NCBI GenBank assembly: GCA_905220665.1
Contig: CAJNAR010000191.1
Span: forward strand, 124,001 to 188,000
Source of the DNA: Albugo candida
Taxonomy: Eukaryota > Oomycota > Peronosporomycetes > Albuginales > Albuginaceae
Direction: 5' to 3'
Length of the DNA: 64,000 bases
Each line of letters opens with the position of its first letter. Position 1 is the first letter of the stretch. Under the pieces are notes generated by a model, which saw only the letters and a program-made list of their open reading frames with translations, was not told the DNA's origin and did not search any database. Made by a program: the position numbers and the translations under genes. Of this stretch, positions 38,120-50,888 are shown in pieces.

Positions 38120-40572
38120 AGCCTTCTCCTTACCAGAAAAATCCGTTTTATTTCATGCAAAAGATGAACAGAGAAAATATCTTGAATGCAACTTTACTTG
38201 ATCCTGGGTAATCGTCGATTTCAAATCGAAGTTACTATCGCAGTATCACATAAGTGAGTAATTTGAATGATCAGAGAAAAGCAGAAATCTGTTATACAGC
38301 TCTTAATTGATTGATGCCTCTGGATAATATGCGCGGTGTGCTCACGAATATATGCGCTAGCTGACCATTGCTTTTCTCTTCAAAACTTCTTTTCACTCGC
38401 TATATTCGAGAATATGATTGTCAGTTGTCACGGTGCATTTACCTTCTGATTGAAGTTGAGACATTCAACCCCGATCGAAAATTCCGTTTGCATACGCATT
38501 CAGGGTCGATGAAGGATTTGGCAGACAGTGAACATGCTAACATCAAGGCCGTTTTCGTAAGGCTTTGTGCACGCCTTTGATAGATAGAAGCTGTTTACCC
38601 TCCTGCATACACATTCGCATTCGAAAAAAACTCCAATCTCCTTAAAAGGACAGTAAGCGCTTTTCGACACAGCAATCCGACATCATTTATACATTACTAA
38701 AAATGGTTTTTGAGTCAGGTGCGATAAATCAGTGGATGCAGGCGATAATCTGTATTGGAGTTTCCAGCACTCGATACAGCCGCTAGTATAGATTTCAGGC
38801 AAAAGTGAATGGCTGTATATAACGAATCCCTGTATCCAGCTGCTAGATTTCGAGTATGAGATAGCTGCATTCAATTGATAATCATTCTTTAGACATCTTT
38901 ACTATGCTTACGGCTCTATCAATTTTATGATGTCGAAAACGGAGTGCTTGACGTCTATGAAGATACATGTAATTGCGTGAACGGAAAATGCGCAATACAC
39001 AGGTGTCTCACAGCTACATTTATGCCTAAGCAGTGCAAATGGAAAACCATTCCAGCATGATGGAGAGCTTAGACTGGCCTTGTGGATAAAACGGCATCAA
39101 ATTCAGCCAACGAGCGTGAGTAAAATAAGAATGTAGATGTCGAAAGTCGTGCATGCTACGTACCACAGCTGCTATCGAATCTCTCCCTGAAGCCTGTTTC
39201 TTTTGATTTAATGTATTCGAGCTACAGAAAAAGCTTATCTAACATTCTATCTAAGGCATGAACCATCTAAAATCACGAGTTAAATCTGTCGAGTGGTAGA
39301 GAGCCCTCGAGAACAGAAAATGTGTTACAGAAATGTCGTGTGCTACTGCAGAAAATCCATGTGACTGCATTCTATCCACGTTTCTAAGTGAAATATATCT
39401 CTCAAGGCTCTAGAAATTTGTAATCGTGGGTGGTGTCTTACTGGATAACTCCTTCCAAGTTGGAAAAATGGAATGGTGCCAGCATCTCCATACGTGAGAA
39501 AGCACCTTGACATTGACATTTTTCATAAATTTGCGACCATGACACCCAATTCCATGACACCCGAGTTTTGGAGTGTATGTGATAGGAAATCAGCTTTGCA
39601 ATGATGTGCACTCAGCCAGTTGATTAAAATAAATTGTGCAGTGTTGTACTGGAGAACAATCGAGAACAATTTGCATAGAAACGTACCATGTGCGAATTTC
39701 TTCAAAGAATATCCAGATAGAGCTAGACTTGAAACTGATATCTTAAACATTGTTGTCTCTGCGGTTACTCAACATCAAGATAGCGCTCGCAGCAGGATGG
39801 TGACGAAGAGGATGTAGGGAGGGCGAAAAACCCCCAGCTTGAGGCTACCCTGGAGGTCGGTACGAGCCTATGCGCCATCGATACAGGCACCTGAGCAGGA
39901 GTGACACAATCCTTCGAGAAACTTTTCTTTCCTAATGACACAAGTAACGCGATGAATAGCCGATCCAGCTTCTCAAACATCAAATTGGTCCCTTAGAATG
40001 CCTAGCACCACGCAGCGGAGTTCATCCGCTGCCAAGCTTATTCCGATGCTGAGATTAAAGCTGTCCGTTGGCACTGTAGAACGTATCCTCTTGACTATCA
40101 GCTGAAGCGACTAGTCCAAGATCGAAAACATGCTGCTGCTAAAAACAGACATCTTATGAACTCATGCAAGAAAGAAAACATCAGTAATATTATTATTTTC
40201 TCAGGAGAGAAACCAAAAGTTTTGCGGGATCAAGGATTACAAATTCTTGCATTTTATGCCTTATAGGAACAAAACAAGCACGGTCTTGACCACCTTTAGC
40301 ACCTGTGACGATTCACAATGAATTATGCTGCCGGGGAGCAGATCAGAGCTATCATATTTACATTATTCGGCTATATTTTGCTACTTGCATGGCTTAAAAT
40401 TCATCTATTAGTAGGACAGCGCTGATATCATGTTTCCACATTGCCCCAGTGTAAATAAGCGAGAAATTTGTCGCTTTTAACGCGTAAATGATACACTCAT
40501 GCGATTGGAAAGCTGGGACTAACTTCAAGGTCGACGTTCTACAGGAGTTCTACCAGAGTCTCTGACTACCAA
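38120..40572. other. Gene-poor region before Copia-2
   Basis: 2.45 kb without a convincing gene except a Cys-rich open stretch at 38893-39060 (listed separately). Several short frames near 39520-39980 show no family motif. No LTR, TIR or direct repeat shared with other parts of the window was found here. Confidence 0.45.
38893..39060 (+). CDS. Short Cys-rich open stretch, possible exon of a secreted peptide
   Basis: A 55-codon open stretch follows an acceptor-like CATTCTTTAG and ends TGA at 39058-39060. It has no ATG, so it would need an upstream exon. It reads EDTCNCVNGKCAIHRC then FMPKQCKWK: five cysteines in about 33 residues with EGF-like spacing. No signal peptide exon could be fixed; MQAIICIGVSS upstream (38734 onward) is a weak candidate. 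A small secreted effector or defence-type peptide is possible, as is a dead fragment or chance. Confidence 0.25.
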   Translation, partial: TSLLCLRLYQFYDVENGVLDVYEDTCNCVNGKCAIHRCLTATFMPKQCKWKTIPA

Positions 40573-40798
40573 TGTCGTTTTACCGAGAGGAAGGATAAGC
40601 TACTTTATTGGTGACAAAAGCCGAAGTCCGTATATTAGTCCTATCTAACCGCTAAAACGTTCTCTTCTCGGGGCCTAACATGGTATGACCTGGTATGTAC
40701 CGTTTCTATCCCTGACGTACCATCCACGCGGTGATTATGCCGCTAGATCGGATTCCCGCCATGTCTCGAACTCAGCGTAGATACATCGCTTTTCAACA
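40573..40798 (-). repeat. 3' LTR of Copia-2
   Basis: About 226 bp beginning TGTTGAAAAGCGATG (minus strand) after purine tract GATGGAGGAG. Shares GGGAATCCGATCTAGCGGCA and GGTACGTC...GGTACATACC with 49118-49337. Confidence 0.85.
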
Positions 40799-41371
40799 CT
40801 CCTCCATCATGGTGTCGCGTGTACGTATCGCCTCCACGTTCCATTCCTTGACTTACCCATCAAGTCTCGCAACCGGACAGCGCTAAACGCTTTAGTTAGC
40901 AGGTCAGCCACCATCGCTTCGGTCGGGATGTAGACAGGTTTCATGAAAGCTTTCTTAGCATATTCGTTGTTTAATTTCAGCTTGATTTTAATGTGCTTTG
41001 CACGCGTCGAGCTTTCTTCATTTTTTTTAATTGACGAATTGCCTCTTGATTATCCATCTTCATAGTCATCGGCAATGCAAACTTGAAGTCTGATTCAGTA
41101 ACAAGCTCACGTGGGCTCCATACCCAGCTCATTTGAAGGTGTCTATATTACTAGAATTAGACTAACTGACTTCTCTAGTTGCCTAGGCTATCTTAAATAA
41201 CATATATACATATAAAAACCGTTTCGTGAAATACCTGTGAGTGATGATTCTCGTTCATAATCTAGTATCGAAGTAGCCTCAGCACCCATAATACGAGACT
41301 GTGTCCAGCTTGTAAGTGCTGTAAAGTTGTAAAGCTGTAAAAATGGTCCAAAAGTACCGTGATTTACAAAT

Positions 41372-44300
41372 TGGTGTGCGCCACACTAGGCGGAACAATG
41401 CCATTCAACTAGGAATAGGATCTGAGTTACACTTGCATTTTGACTTGTCTGTGCCCTACCCGCAGTAATGATCTTCGGCTTCTGAAAAATCCACCAAATA
41501 ATTTTGCTTTACGAGTTGATCCCGCACCAAGCCGACTGCGTTCGTCTTGGTCGTAACACTGTCTTCGAAAGTACCGAACGTGCGCACTAAACGTGCTGTA
41601 AATGACGGAAAGTACTGGAACTGTCGGAGTTACTGATCGCTGATCGAACAAACGACGATTCCGATCTGTCCATACGAAGTGCAGTGTCACCGCTTGCAAT
41701 GCAATCCATACATCCGATATAATTTGCTGATAGTCTTTCCAATCCGACCGTAGTGTTGGTACGATTGCACATGCAATATGCGTCCAACGTGGTCGAGAGG
41801 AGAAAACTGATCCCAACTAGGGAGTAACTCCCTCCGTAACTGTGCTGTGTGATCGCACTCTAAAAAGAGATGTTGATCGGATTCCACTGCCCCACACGAA
41901 GGCTGCGTGCACAATATAATGTCGGGCTGAATATCCTTTAAGAACCAGAAACGAGATCAAACTGGCAACATCCGAAAGGCGAGACGAAACTGTAAATCCT
42001 CAAAAATTGGTAATACACGTTTTCGAAGATGCCGTGATGTAGCCACAAAAGTTTGAACTCGTTCTGAATCCAGTGCGTCCGATCTCTCCCGTGATGACCA
42101 ATGTGTCGACATCGGATGACTCTTGGTTGGTTCGGGAGGTTTCCAGACGATTCGTGAGAGTTTTGAGCGTGATATAAATGGAAAATATTGTTTCCTTTCC
42201 GTGCTTGTTACTCCCACATAAAATGATCTGCCACTTGTGGTTGGTATAATCCAAGTGATGAGACCAATCGTCGACTGGATACGCTGGAGAATCTGAGTGA
42301 CTTCATTGTAAAGTCGACCCAGCAACTTTTCTTCAGACATATCCGATGTGTTCAGCTCTTCGTCGTTGTAATACATGTCGACAAAATCTTCCTTCGTTGG
42401 CCATGTGTCGCTTTCACGAAAAAAGTCTTGCAAACTTCGAACGCCGAAAAGTGTAGCAAACGTTTTTCGAAATGTGCGATGTGGTTCATCCACCATACCA
42501 AGATTGTACCAAACGTTCTGCGTATTCGGATGACGAGTAGCAGCTTCGTAATGTAAGTTTTGGTCGCAGTGAAACCACATCGGTTGTTCCATGTAGTACT
42601 GACGGCGTTGTGAAACATTTAAGTCTGATATTGAGATGCTCCAATCCTTCTGATGCGACATTTCAAATGCGTGTTTCCACCATAAGAAATGCTCTTTCAT
42701 TGAACCATTTTCCCATGTCGATTTGGTGCGATGGTGAATATATCCATCGGCTTGTGTGGTCCAAAGGGAGGTTGGATAAGCTGTAATAATTCCGTCGAAG
42801 CAGTTGTCCAATTCGCGGGAATACTTGTTGACGCATCGGATGCGAACTGCTGAAAGAATTGAATACGTTGTAGCTTTAATCGTCCCACCAAAATAGGAAC
42901 TTGTAGTCCACCATCTTGTCGGCGAAGATATAAAATCTCTTTGCTGAGTAGGTGAACATGTTTTGAATCTTTTTTGTGTTTCCGACCAAGCACAAATCGA
43001 TTAACATCGATTGCCACTGTCGAATAGTCACTGCTGGTATGTCTACGTGCATTGTATAATGCCACAGACGTGATAAAATCATCGTCTGCACCACCAGTAG
43101 TCGACCACGAACAGTTCTTGCTCGTCGAAACAATACACACCGAACCCATCGTAGAAACGCTTGTCGAGAGTTGAAATAACCATCGAATGAGCTGGTTTCT
43201 GGCCGAACGGAATACCCAAATACTTGACCGAATCTTCCGGACCCATTATGGTCAAATTGGGAATACGTGGACACGGCTTGGTCCAATTCAACGAGAGCAA
43301 AGATGATTTACTATTTACAAGTTGAGTTTCGCACCCGATCCATCGCAATACACTTGGACGAGTTCGAGTTGCGTCAAAACACCATTTGGTGTCTCTGGAA
43401 GTAATGTCGAATCGTCCGCAAAAAATAATCCAGTTGCGACAGTCGTGCCATTAATCCAAATGCCATGTTCTTCATGTTGACGAAGTAAATCTCGTAAAGG
43501 TTCGATCGTCATCAGAAAAAGTAATGCTGAGAGAGGATCACCTTGTTTCACTCCACGTTGTGGTGTAATGGACGGTGTGATATTTCCATTAATCATCAAC
43601 TGCGCCTTTGTGTTATTGTACAAAAGACGAACCCAGTCGATGAAACTTTTTCCAACGCCCATTTTTTCCAAAACGCGAAACATGTACGTCCAATTGACTC
43701 GATCATAAGCTTTCTCAAAGTCGAGAAAAGTCGCATAAGCTTCCTCTCCACGATGAGTGACCAAGTCTTGTATGTCGGTCAGATGTCGAATATGGTGATG
43801 CATTGACCTTCCTCGCACGAATGCTTTTTGATCTTGATGGATCAATTTTGGCAAAAAACGTTCCAATCGATACGCCAACACTTTTGGAAGTACTTTCACA
43901 TCAACGCAAAGCAGTGCGATCGGTCGATAGTTGCCAGGATCACCTCGTGATCCTTTTTTGTATAAAAGTGTGATTGCTGAGTGACGTTGTGATCGAAGTA
44001 AAATTCCTCTTTCCAGCTGATATTCGAACACGATCTCCAGACACTCGCCAAACGTTCTGGATCGAGCTGATAAAATGCAGCTGGTAGTCCATCCATACCT
44101 GGAGAAGAGCTACTCCGCATGTGCTTGATCGCTGCCGCCATCTCGGTCGTACTTAACCGAGTGGAGAGACGGTCTTGCTCTGCTGAGGCAAGGGAAACTT
44201 GAAGCGAATCGAGTAACTTTTTTTGCTTTCTTTCACATGGATCATTTGAGTCGGTCTCAGAGCTATAAACAGAGCCCATGACACCACCCCAATGATCTCT

Positions 44301-45293
44301 GAATTCGTCAATAATCTCCCTCGGGTTCGATGTCACGGTACCACATTTTGTGATGATATTTTCGATCGGCACGCGAAGACAAGAACTATCCGGAGGGCGA
44401 AAAAAAGCTTGGAAGAGTTCTCCATATGCTTCACGTGGTGGTCGAAGCTTTCATCTTGGTTGTATTTCGCATTGTTTTCGACTGAATTCTAAATTGTTGA
44501 AAACTCGATTCCTAAAAATACCGTGACTCATTGGTGTCTTGAATGCGATATCGAGCTGCTGCGGCTTCCAAAACACGCTGGCTAGTCTCAACATCACGTC
44601 GGCTATCTTTTGCAACCTTTTTTCAATGCTTTGAAGCTGTTTCTTGATTTCTGTCTTCCAACTTTCCCCCATTTTACCGGGATTCGAAGTTGTCCGTAAC
44701 TGTTCGAGCAACAAAATCGCTTCCAATTTGATTGCTTCGACAACTTTAGGATATTCAAATAGTCGTAATGAACATTTCCAATATTCTCGTCCCGGAGATT
44801 GAGTTGGAGTTGCAAAAGTTACTTTTTGCGCCAGATGATCTCCCGCATGTCGTGGACGAAAATACTCAAAGGTTCTGTATACCATATTGAATAGCTCTTC
44901 TGACATGCAGATGTAATCTAGTCGATTTTTGCGCGGTAATGGTCCTGTAAATACTCTTTCAGTCGGATGTTGAATTGGCCAAGCGTCTACCACACCCAAC
45001 TGTGAAAGCCATTCCAAACACGCTAATCGACTTGGTTCGTGTCGAATTGTTCCACTCGAAGCATCGATAGCTGGATCGAGTGGTGTGTTGAAATCACCAA
45101 ATACGATATATGTTGCGGTCGATTCGAAAGTGTCTGAAAGCAATAACTCATATAAACCACTCGTTCCTCGGCCTTGACCGGTGCATATACATTGTGAATA
45201 TACACCGGTGCATCGTGAATGATAAGACGCAAAACTAAATTTCGAATGCTTCGTTCGGTGAGGTATTCAGCTGTTGAGTAACCGAGCCGTACC
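41372..45293 (-). mobile_element. LINE with APE endonuclease and reverse transcriptase, inside Copia-2
   Basis: Minus strand. The endonuclease (VYIHNVYAPVK, YIVFGDFNTPLD, PRKNRLDYICMS, RPRHAGDHLAQ) lies at 45293-44450 and lacks its first part, so the copy is 5'-truncated. RT follows: SSSPGMDGLPAAFYQ, GNYRPIALLCVDVKVLPKVL, ATFLDFEKAYDRVNW, QRGVKQGDPLSALLFLM and the catalytic FFADDS (44370-43080). The C-terminal region to 41400 has CTQPSCGAVESDQHLFLECD, a zf-RVT-type cysteine motif. The 3' end begins (plus strand) TGGTGTGCGCCACACTAGG at 41372, shared with the copy at 61652. Layout fits the L1/Tx1-like group. There are frame breaks near 45150, 44450, 43990, 43080 and 42700. Confidence 0.9.
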
Positions 45294-45529
45294 CAGTTCA
45301 GTCGGTTAACGAGTTAAGCGCACGGACCCCCTGCCGGAGGTCGTTAGTTCGATCCTCGGCAGTGTGGGCAGCGGTTTGAGCCCACCCAAGCAATAAGCTT
45401 GGAAATTATCTGCCTCCCTAGGTTTGAAGTCAGACTTAAGTGATATTCACACGGTCAGGGAGGGGCTCATGATAGGATAAGAAAGGTAGTTAAAGAACCA
45501 GATAAACAGTGTAATGAAATCCTTGACAA
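45294..45529 (+). ncRNA. tRNA-derived SINE-like sequence
   Basis: Plus strand: an A-box-like CAGTTCAGTCGG (45294-45305) and, 40 bp on, a B-box-like AGTTCGATCCT (45346-45356) within GGAGGTCGTTAGTTCGATCC, which is tRNA-like, preceded by GCCGG. The T-stem is imperfect (two mismatched pairs) and no CCA is present, so it is not a functional tRNA. A non-tRNA body of about 170 bp follows up to the Copia RNase H. SINEs with tRNA heads are known in oomycetes. It lies exactly at the truncated 5' end of the LINE. Confidence 0.5.
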
Positions 45530-48500
45530 AGTAATTAGCTCACGTAACCCCAATAAATCTTGTCCTGCGTGTAAAGCCGACGGAAACTCTGTTTCCATTG
45601 TGGATAGTGCTACGGCTGTCTGCTTTCGGCAGGTACATCCCAAAATCATGCCATTCATGCAATATTTCCCACCGCTGATAGATTTGCGGTCGACTTTATC
45701 ACCTGCAAAATCAGCGTCGTTGTAGCTTGTAAGCTCGAACGTAGCGATTTCTGCAGTTCCTTTTGCATAAGCCGAAGCGTAACTTCCTTAGTTCCTTTTA
45801 GGTGTTTTTCTATTCGCCTAACCAGCTGCCATTCGCTTGTAGTAGGTGCGTGTGATGGGCGACTTGCTCGGTGTGCCGCATTAGCGCTCTCCGAGTGCGT
45901 AGACCGTGCTAGCCATAGTAGTGAGCCCACAAACAACTGGAAATTCCGCACCAATGCAGATTCATATGAATCCTCATTAGGAAGCAGTGGGTCTACCTCG
46001 CGCAAATTGTTGTCATAGGCGCCTTGACATATGCATTTGGCGCATCTCCATGTCTTGCTGGAACGGCCCAAATCTCCGATACCGCCAAATCTACTTTTCA
46101 TGTGGTCGTGTCCATGACAGCGGCAAAATTCATTGTAGAGTTATCTCCATATGACTCTACTGCTCATTACCGCACGCTACCATGCGTGAATTGTAGCGTT
46201 CCACATCGCCATTTGCATTTGTTTTCGTCTTAAGAACCCGTTTTGTGTCAAGTGGGTGCATTTGATCAGTGCGTGTAACCAGCTTCCCACGTGTCATCCG
46301 CGATCAGAGAATCAAGTTCGAATTTGCTACATGCTTCCATTCTTTACTTTTGTCGCTTTTCATTGCAGCATTACAGCTGTTTGGATCTTCGTGGCAAACC
46401 AACCCAGCTATCTCACACGATGGGTTCTTTTTCCCACCGTATAGCGTAACCATATCTATGCCTGGACCAGACACTAATGGTTCATCGAAAGGACCTTTTG
46501 GGAGCCGACTTCATTGACATCCACGTTTTCCATGAGTGTTTTCGTGATATATCCCTTGCGCGGCTCCTCCCGATGTCCAGCATCGTTACTTGTACTTACA
46601 CGCTTTTCATCGTTTATTTCTCCCTCAAACCCCTCACTGACTTTACGGTGAGCTGCGCATTTGCTTCCTCGCTCAAAGTATTGATATTCTGGACGTGCTG
46701 CGTGGTACGTACCACCCGGGATCTCGTAAATAGAACACGATACCCTTTGATTTCATCGTTATTCCCGGTAATGATGCCCTCCTCTCTGCGTCGATTTAGT
46801 GCTTTGTGCTTTGGCTTTTGGATAGCAGTACACGGTAAGCCGAAAATAACAATATCGGTTAGTCGAGGCTTTATGCCTGTAAGCACCTCAATTGGTGACG
46901 CGCGACCAATGTTTTCTCAAGTTGGGCTGCGATTGAGAATATACGCTGATTATTCCGTGCATCGCCCAGAAGCTCAGAAGTAAACTAGATCCAGAATTCA
47001 GGAAGCGTATCAAATTCATTATCGTTTGGTGCAATTCGCCTTTCCGTTGGATGCCTGGTTATCGGCTTCCGCTAGCTGTCGATAAACACCCTTATTCTTG
47101 CAGAAAAAAGCGACCACCTTGTATTCAGTCCCCCCATCTGTGTGTAGGCAGTGGATCTTGCAATCAAATCGCTTCTCGGAGTAGACGAGAAACCGATCAA
47201 ACTGCTTCATCGCTTTGTCTTTTGTCTTGACGAGTAACACGTGGCAGTAATTGCTCTTGTGGTCGATGAAGTTTATCATGTACCGGCTTCCAATTCTGTT
47301 GGTCGGCGTGATTGACCCCTTGATGTCATTGCAGATGACACGGCCGATTCTGTCAATGGGCGCGATCAATCATCCCGTGTTTATTGTGACTGTGTGTTGC
47401 GTCTTTGTTTACCATGAGCACATGTAACACAAATCGGTCTTTTCTTGTTCGTAAGACGGATTCGATTCTCACGGTCACCTGCCATGCGCTCAATTGTATC
47501 ATGCGACAGATGAGCGAAGCATAAGTGAAAATCCAGCAAACTGCCTGATTGTATATCTGGGTCCGGCAAACTCATTGCTTCATCGAGCGCCATGGCAGCG
47601 CAGTCGTTCTCTTGCTTCATGTTAGTCTTCAAAGCTTTCACCACTAGTACATTGTTCGGACCCTTTTCCACGCCAAATACGTTGCATCCATCACTGCGAC
47701 AGGCAAAGTAACGTTTATTTCCGTCGTAGAAGAGCTCGTACCCCATCTACTCAATTATTCGATACAGAATAATACTCCACGGGAGGTTTTCTGCGTAATA
47801 TACTTCACGTAGCTTCACTTAGCGAACTTTACCGTCAACGCAAAACATGAAATCAGCGCTTCCCTCGAATCCAGGAGCATGCACTCTAGCTGTCCCTAAG
47901 CGACGACTCCATTCACTGTCGAGAATCCAATGGAATGTGGACTTCATACCATGTACCACGGCCAGCTTAAAATTCCTCTACACATTGCTTGGGCAATCGC
48001 GCTTGTAGGGACATTCCTTTCCATATTAGAAGAAAGCATCTGAATTCTTTCTCTCGTGACAGCTTTCCTGTCTACGATCCCCATCTACCTTGTTCTTGAC
48101 AGCGGCTACGTTGGCATGCATCCAAAGATAGGTGTAGGTTCAGTCATCTGGACAAAGTGCACCAAGTTCTCTGCTTGTCCCACGGAATCATCTCGCTGCG
48201 GATTTAGACGCGATAGGAGAGCTTCTTGGAATGCAATTGACAAGCAGGAATACTTAGCAATATTCTCGAGAACCTGAACTGGTACACTACCAACAACATG
48301 ACTCATAGCCATCATAAACATCATGTGATCATTCTATGAAACGGAATCTTTCTTCTTCGACGTAAAGAGCTTGAAATGCCTGGGATATTGAAATCGTGGG
48401 GACGAACCTCATATTCATCTGGTCCATTGAATACCGCACTTGTGGGCTCTCATCATATCAGGTATCCACCTGGCTATGGAAGTGATGACCAGCTTTGCCA

Positions 48501-49117
48501 GTTAAGTACCTTCCAAAAACATCCAGCTTAATGTCTTCAGAGCATAAGAACTCACTGAGTTCTTCCGCGATTCTAACCTGGCAAAGAATTCACTTCCCTC
48601 AAGAACCGAACCCAGCACCAAGACCAGGGTACACTTCCTTACCTTCGAAGCTATCGATTGCCATCCTTAGATTCCTCATTCCCGGTACCATTGGCGCCGC
48701 AAAGTACGCCGACGCTTGTGCCGTCTGTCCGCACATTCCTAGTACCACTCCCGCTCTATCTGCCATTTGATACTTATGTCCTGCTTCATGCTGCTGCGAG
48801 GGACTTAACGCGACTTTGTCTCCAAGAGAGGTCAGCGTCATGCTACGAACGAGTCTAATGCGCGCCTCCGCGCAAGTGCGAAAGGTGCCGCTACCTGCAG
48901 ATACGACGGAAGCTTGGTCACCCTCAACCTGTTGAGATTTTCGCCTATCAAGGCGAGCTACGATGTCTCCTTCATCTCCGCAATCAATTCTAGTAGCCTG
49001 GTAACAGCTTTTCTCGCGCCGGGTCCTGTAATGGCTCTGTCATCGTCGGCTTGGGACATGCGCGGCGCTTGGGATCGATTTAAAGCAGCGTGATCCATAG
49101 GGCTTGGGCTCATAACC

Positions 49118-49337
49118 TGGACTTTTACCGAGAGGAAGGATAAGCTACTTGAGTGGTGGCAAAATCCGAATTCCGTATATTAGTCTTATTCAACTGCTAG
49201 AACTCTCTCTTCTTGTGAAGTAACCTGGTATGTACCGTTTCTATTTCCGACGTACCATCCACGCCGTTATTATGCCGCTAGATCGGATTCCCGCTGTTTC
49301 TCGTACTTAGCGAAAATACATCGCTTTGCAATAAACA
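49118..49337 (-). repeat. 5' LTR of Copia-2
   Basis: About 220 bp, partner of 40573-40798, with many substitutions. Its inner end reads TCGGTAAAAGTCCA, directly followed by the primer-binding site. Confidence 0.83.
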
Positions 49338-50888
49338 CCACATGACTTTTCAGTGCACTCCAATCTGGCATCTCCATGTTCACCATGTATGCCTCAATAA
49401 AATTGCGTCGGTATAAGGTCGACGTATAAGCGTTGTAGAGTTAGTCGAATGGAAGATCTCACCTACATAGGTAGCTCACAAGATCACGTCAGAGACTTCC
49501 TTCTATACAGACTACGACATGAATGTACCTCTCTTTTCAGTAAGCCCAGTACGGGAAGGTAATAACCGCCGCAACAACTTTTACAGAATAATAATTACAT
49601 TCTTGTGTGCATTCATACGAGGCGCATCTTTCTCAATGAGAAGCAACAAGTGCACAAATAGGCAAACGCTTTTGAGAGAAACATAAAAAGTAGTCCAAAA
49701 GGGGCACACAAAAATGGTGACATGAAAAAGTCGATTACAGCCAATATTCAATTAAGGTGATTTTACATTTCCTCGAAACTAGTTGTTTGAATACTTGTAT
49801 AAAAGTGGAACACTTGCTGGCAACGATTATTGTCGGAACGCTTCGCATCGCTAGCTATTTGTTTTGCACTTTAAGTGATATACAAACTAGCTTCGCCACT
49901 TATAATATTTTTTTCTCGTAAATCAATTGACCATTTCCTCCACTTTATGCAAACTTGGCTAATTTCTTGTGTACAAGACTTTAGCTCGCCAGCCGTTTCG
50001 AGACGCATAAAGATGTCAATAGAGTCGCACAAAAGATAACACTGCAAATAACTTCTTGAGCTCGAGGTATACTCGCTCTTCGCCTATATTATGTTGCAGT
50101 CCCCATAAGATCTTACATCAATGGCCGTCTTCAACTTATTGCCATTGCATCTAATATATATTTGTTACAAAACGCCACCGTTTCGTATTATCTTTTTTTG
50201 CACAAAAGCTTCTCTTGACACAATTCTGCATCTGCAGTTGGCTGAACGCCCACGATAATGCACTATAAGCAAGGTAGTGCCCGAAACTGGAACAATTAGC
50301 GTCTTTCGGAATTGTTTCCCTTGTTAGAGTCGCAGTAACCTTCAAAAACGTTTTTCAAATATTGACTTGCTGCCTCGTCTCGCTACTACAAAATTCCTTG
50401 GCTTTTAATGTAAATAAGGACCCTGAGTTTTCCCTTGCGGGGCTGACGTGCTGCTCTGTGAAATTTTCCAGGTTGCGATTCAATTATTTGAAAGAAATGC
50501 AAGCTAAGGTCTGTTACATGTCACCAATGAGCTAACAAGGTCTCGACATGGAAATATCTTTTAATTTGCAGGCTCTTGTTTTTTATATTGCATATCTGCA
50601 TCATCCGTAGTCAAACGTGTCATACCACCGCATTTCTACTCGAATGAATGCTACTGAACTCTCCCTTAGCTTCGATGCTATGTGTCACATACGGCTTCCG
50701 AGCTTGCAGAAGATTTTCAGCGTTGATCATCGCAAGACCAAGCAAATTTACGAGTACATCAGGTAGGTTTGAAATCATTACCGTACTTAAGATACTCGGG
50801 TTTGTTTCCCATACGGTAGCCAATCATCACTTCATACGGGACACACGGGTTTTCGAACACACCAATCATCGAAGGATTTATAAAAAAC
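49338..50888. other. Intergenic, nothing recognised
   Basis: AT-rich sequence with only short frames. No gene family or element ends could be recognised. Confidence 0.4.

Larger units (their letters stand above)
40573..49337 (-). mobile_element. Copia-2, interrupted Ty1/Copia retrotransposon
   Basis: Matching LTRs at 49118-49337 (5' end, minus strand) and 40573-40798 (3'). Next to the 5' LTR is a copia-type primer-binding site GGTTATGAGCCCAAGC (reverse strand, 49102-49117). Internal order on the minus strand: Gag (SFEGKEVYPGLGAGFGS, LLGRYL-like region 48841-48300), pre-integrase (47746-47381), integrase (47369-47019, DIKGSITPTN, HTDGGTEYK), decayed RT, then RNase H (46101-45467, ALSTMETEFPSALHAGQ). 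The rest of RNase H (MDNQEAIRQL, DLLTKAFSAVRL) resumes at 41150-40820, beyond a LINE. All frames are broken. No certain target duplication was found. Confidence 0.85.

Noticed and set aside
45294..45366. A functional tRNA gene
   Set aside because: A and B boxes are present, but the T-stem has two mismatches, and neither the acceptor stem nor an anticodon arm can be formed well.
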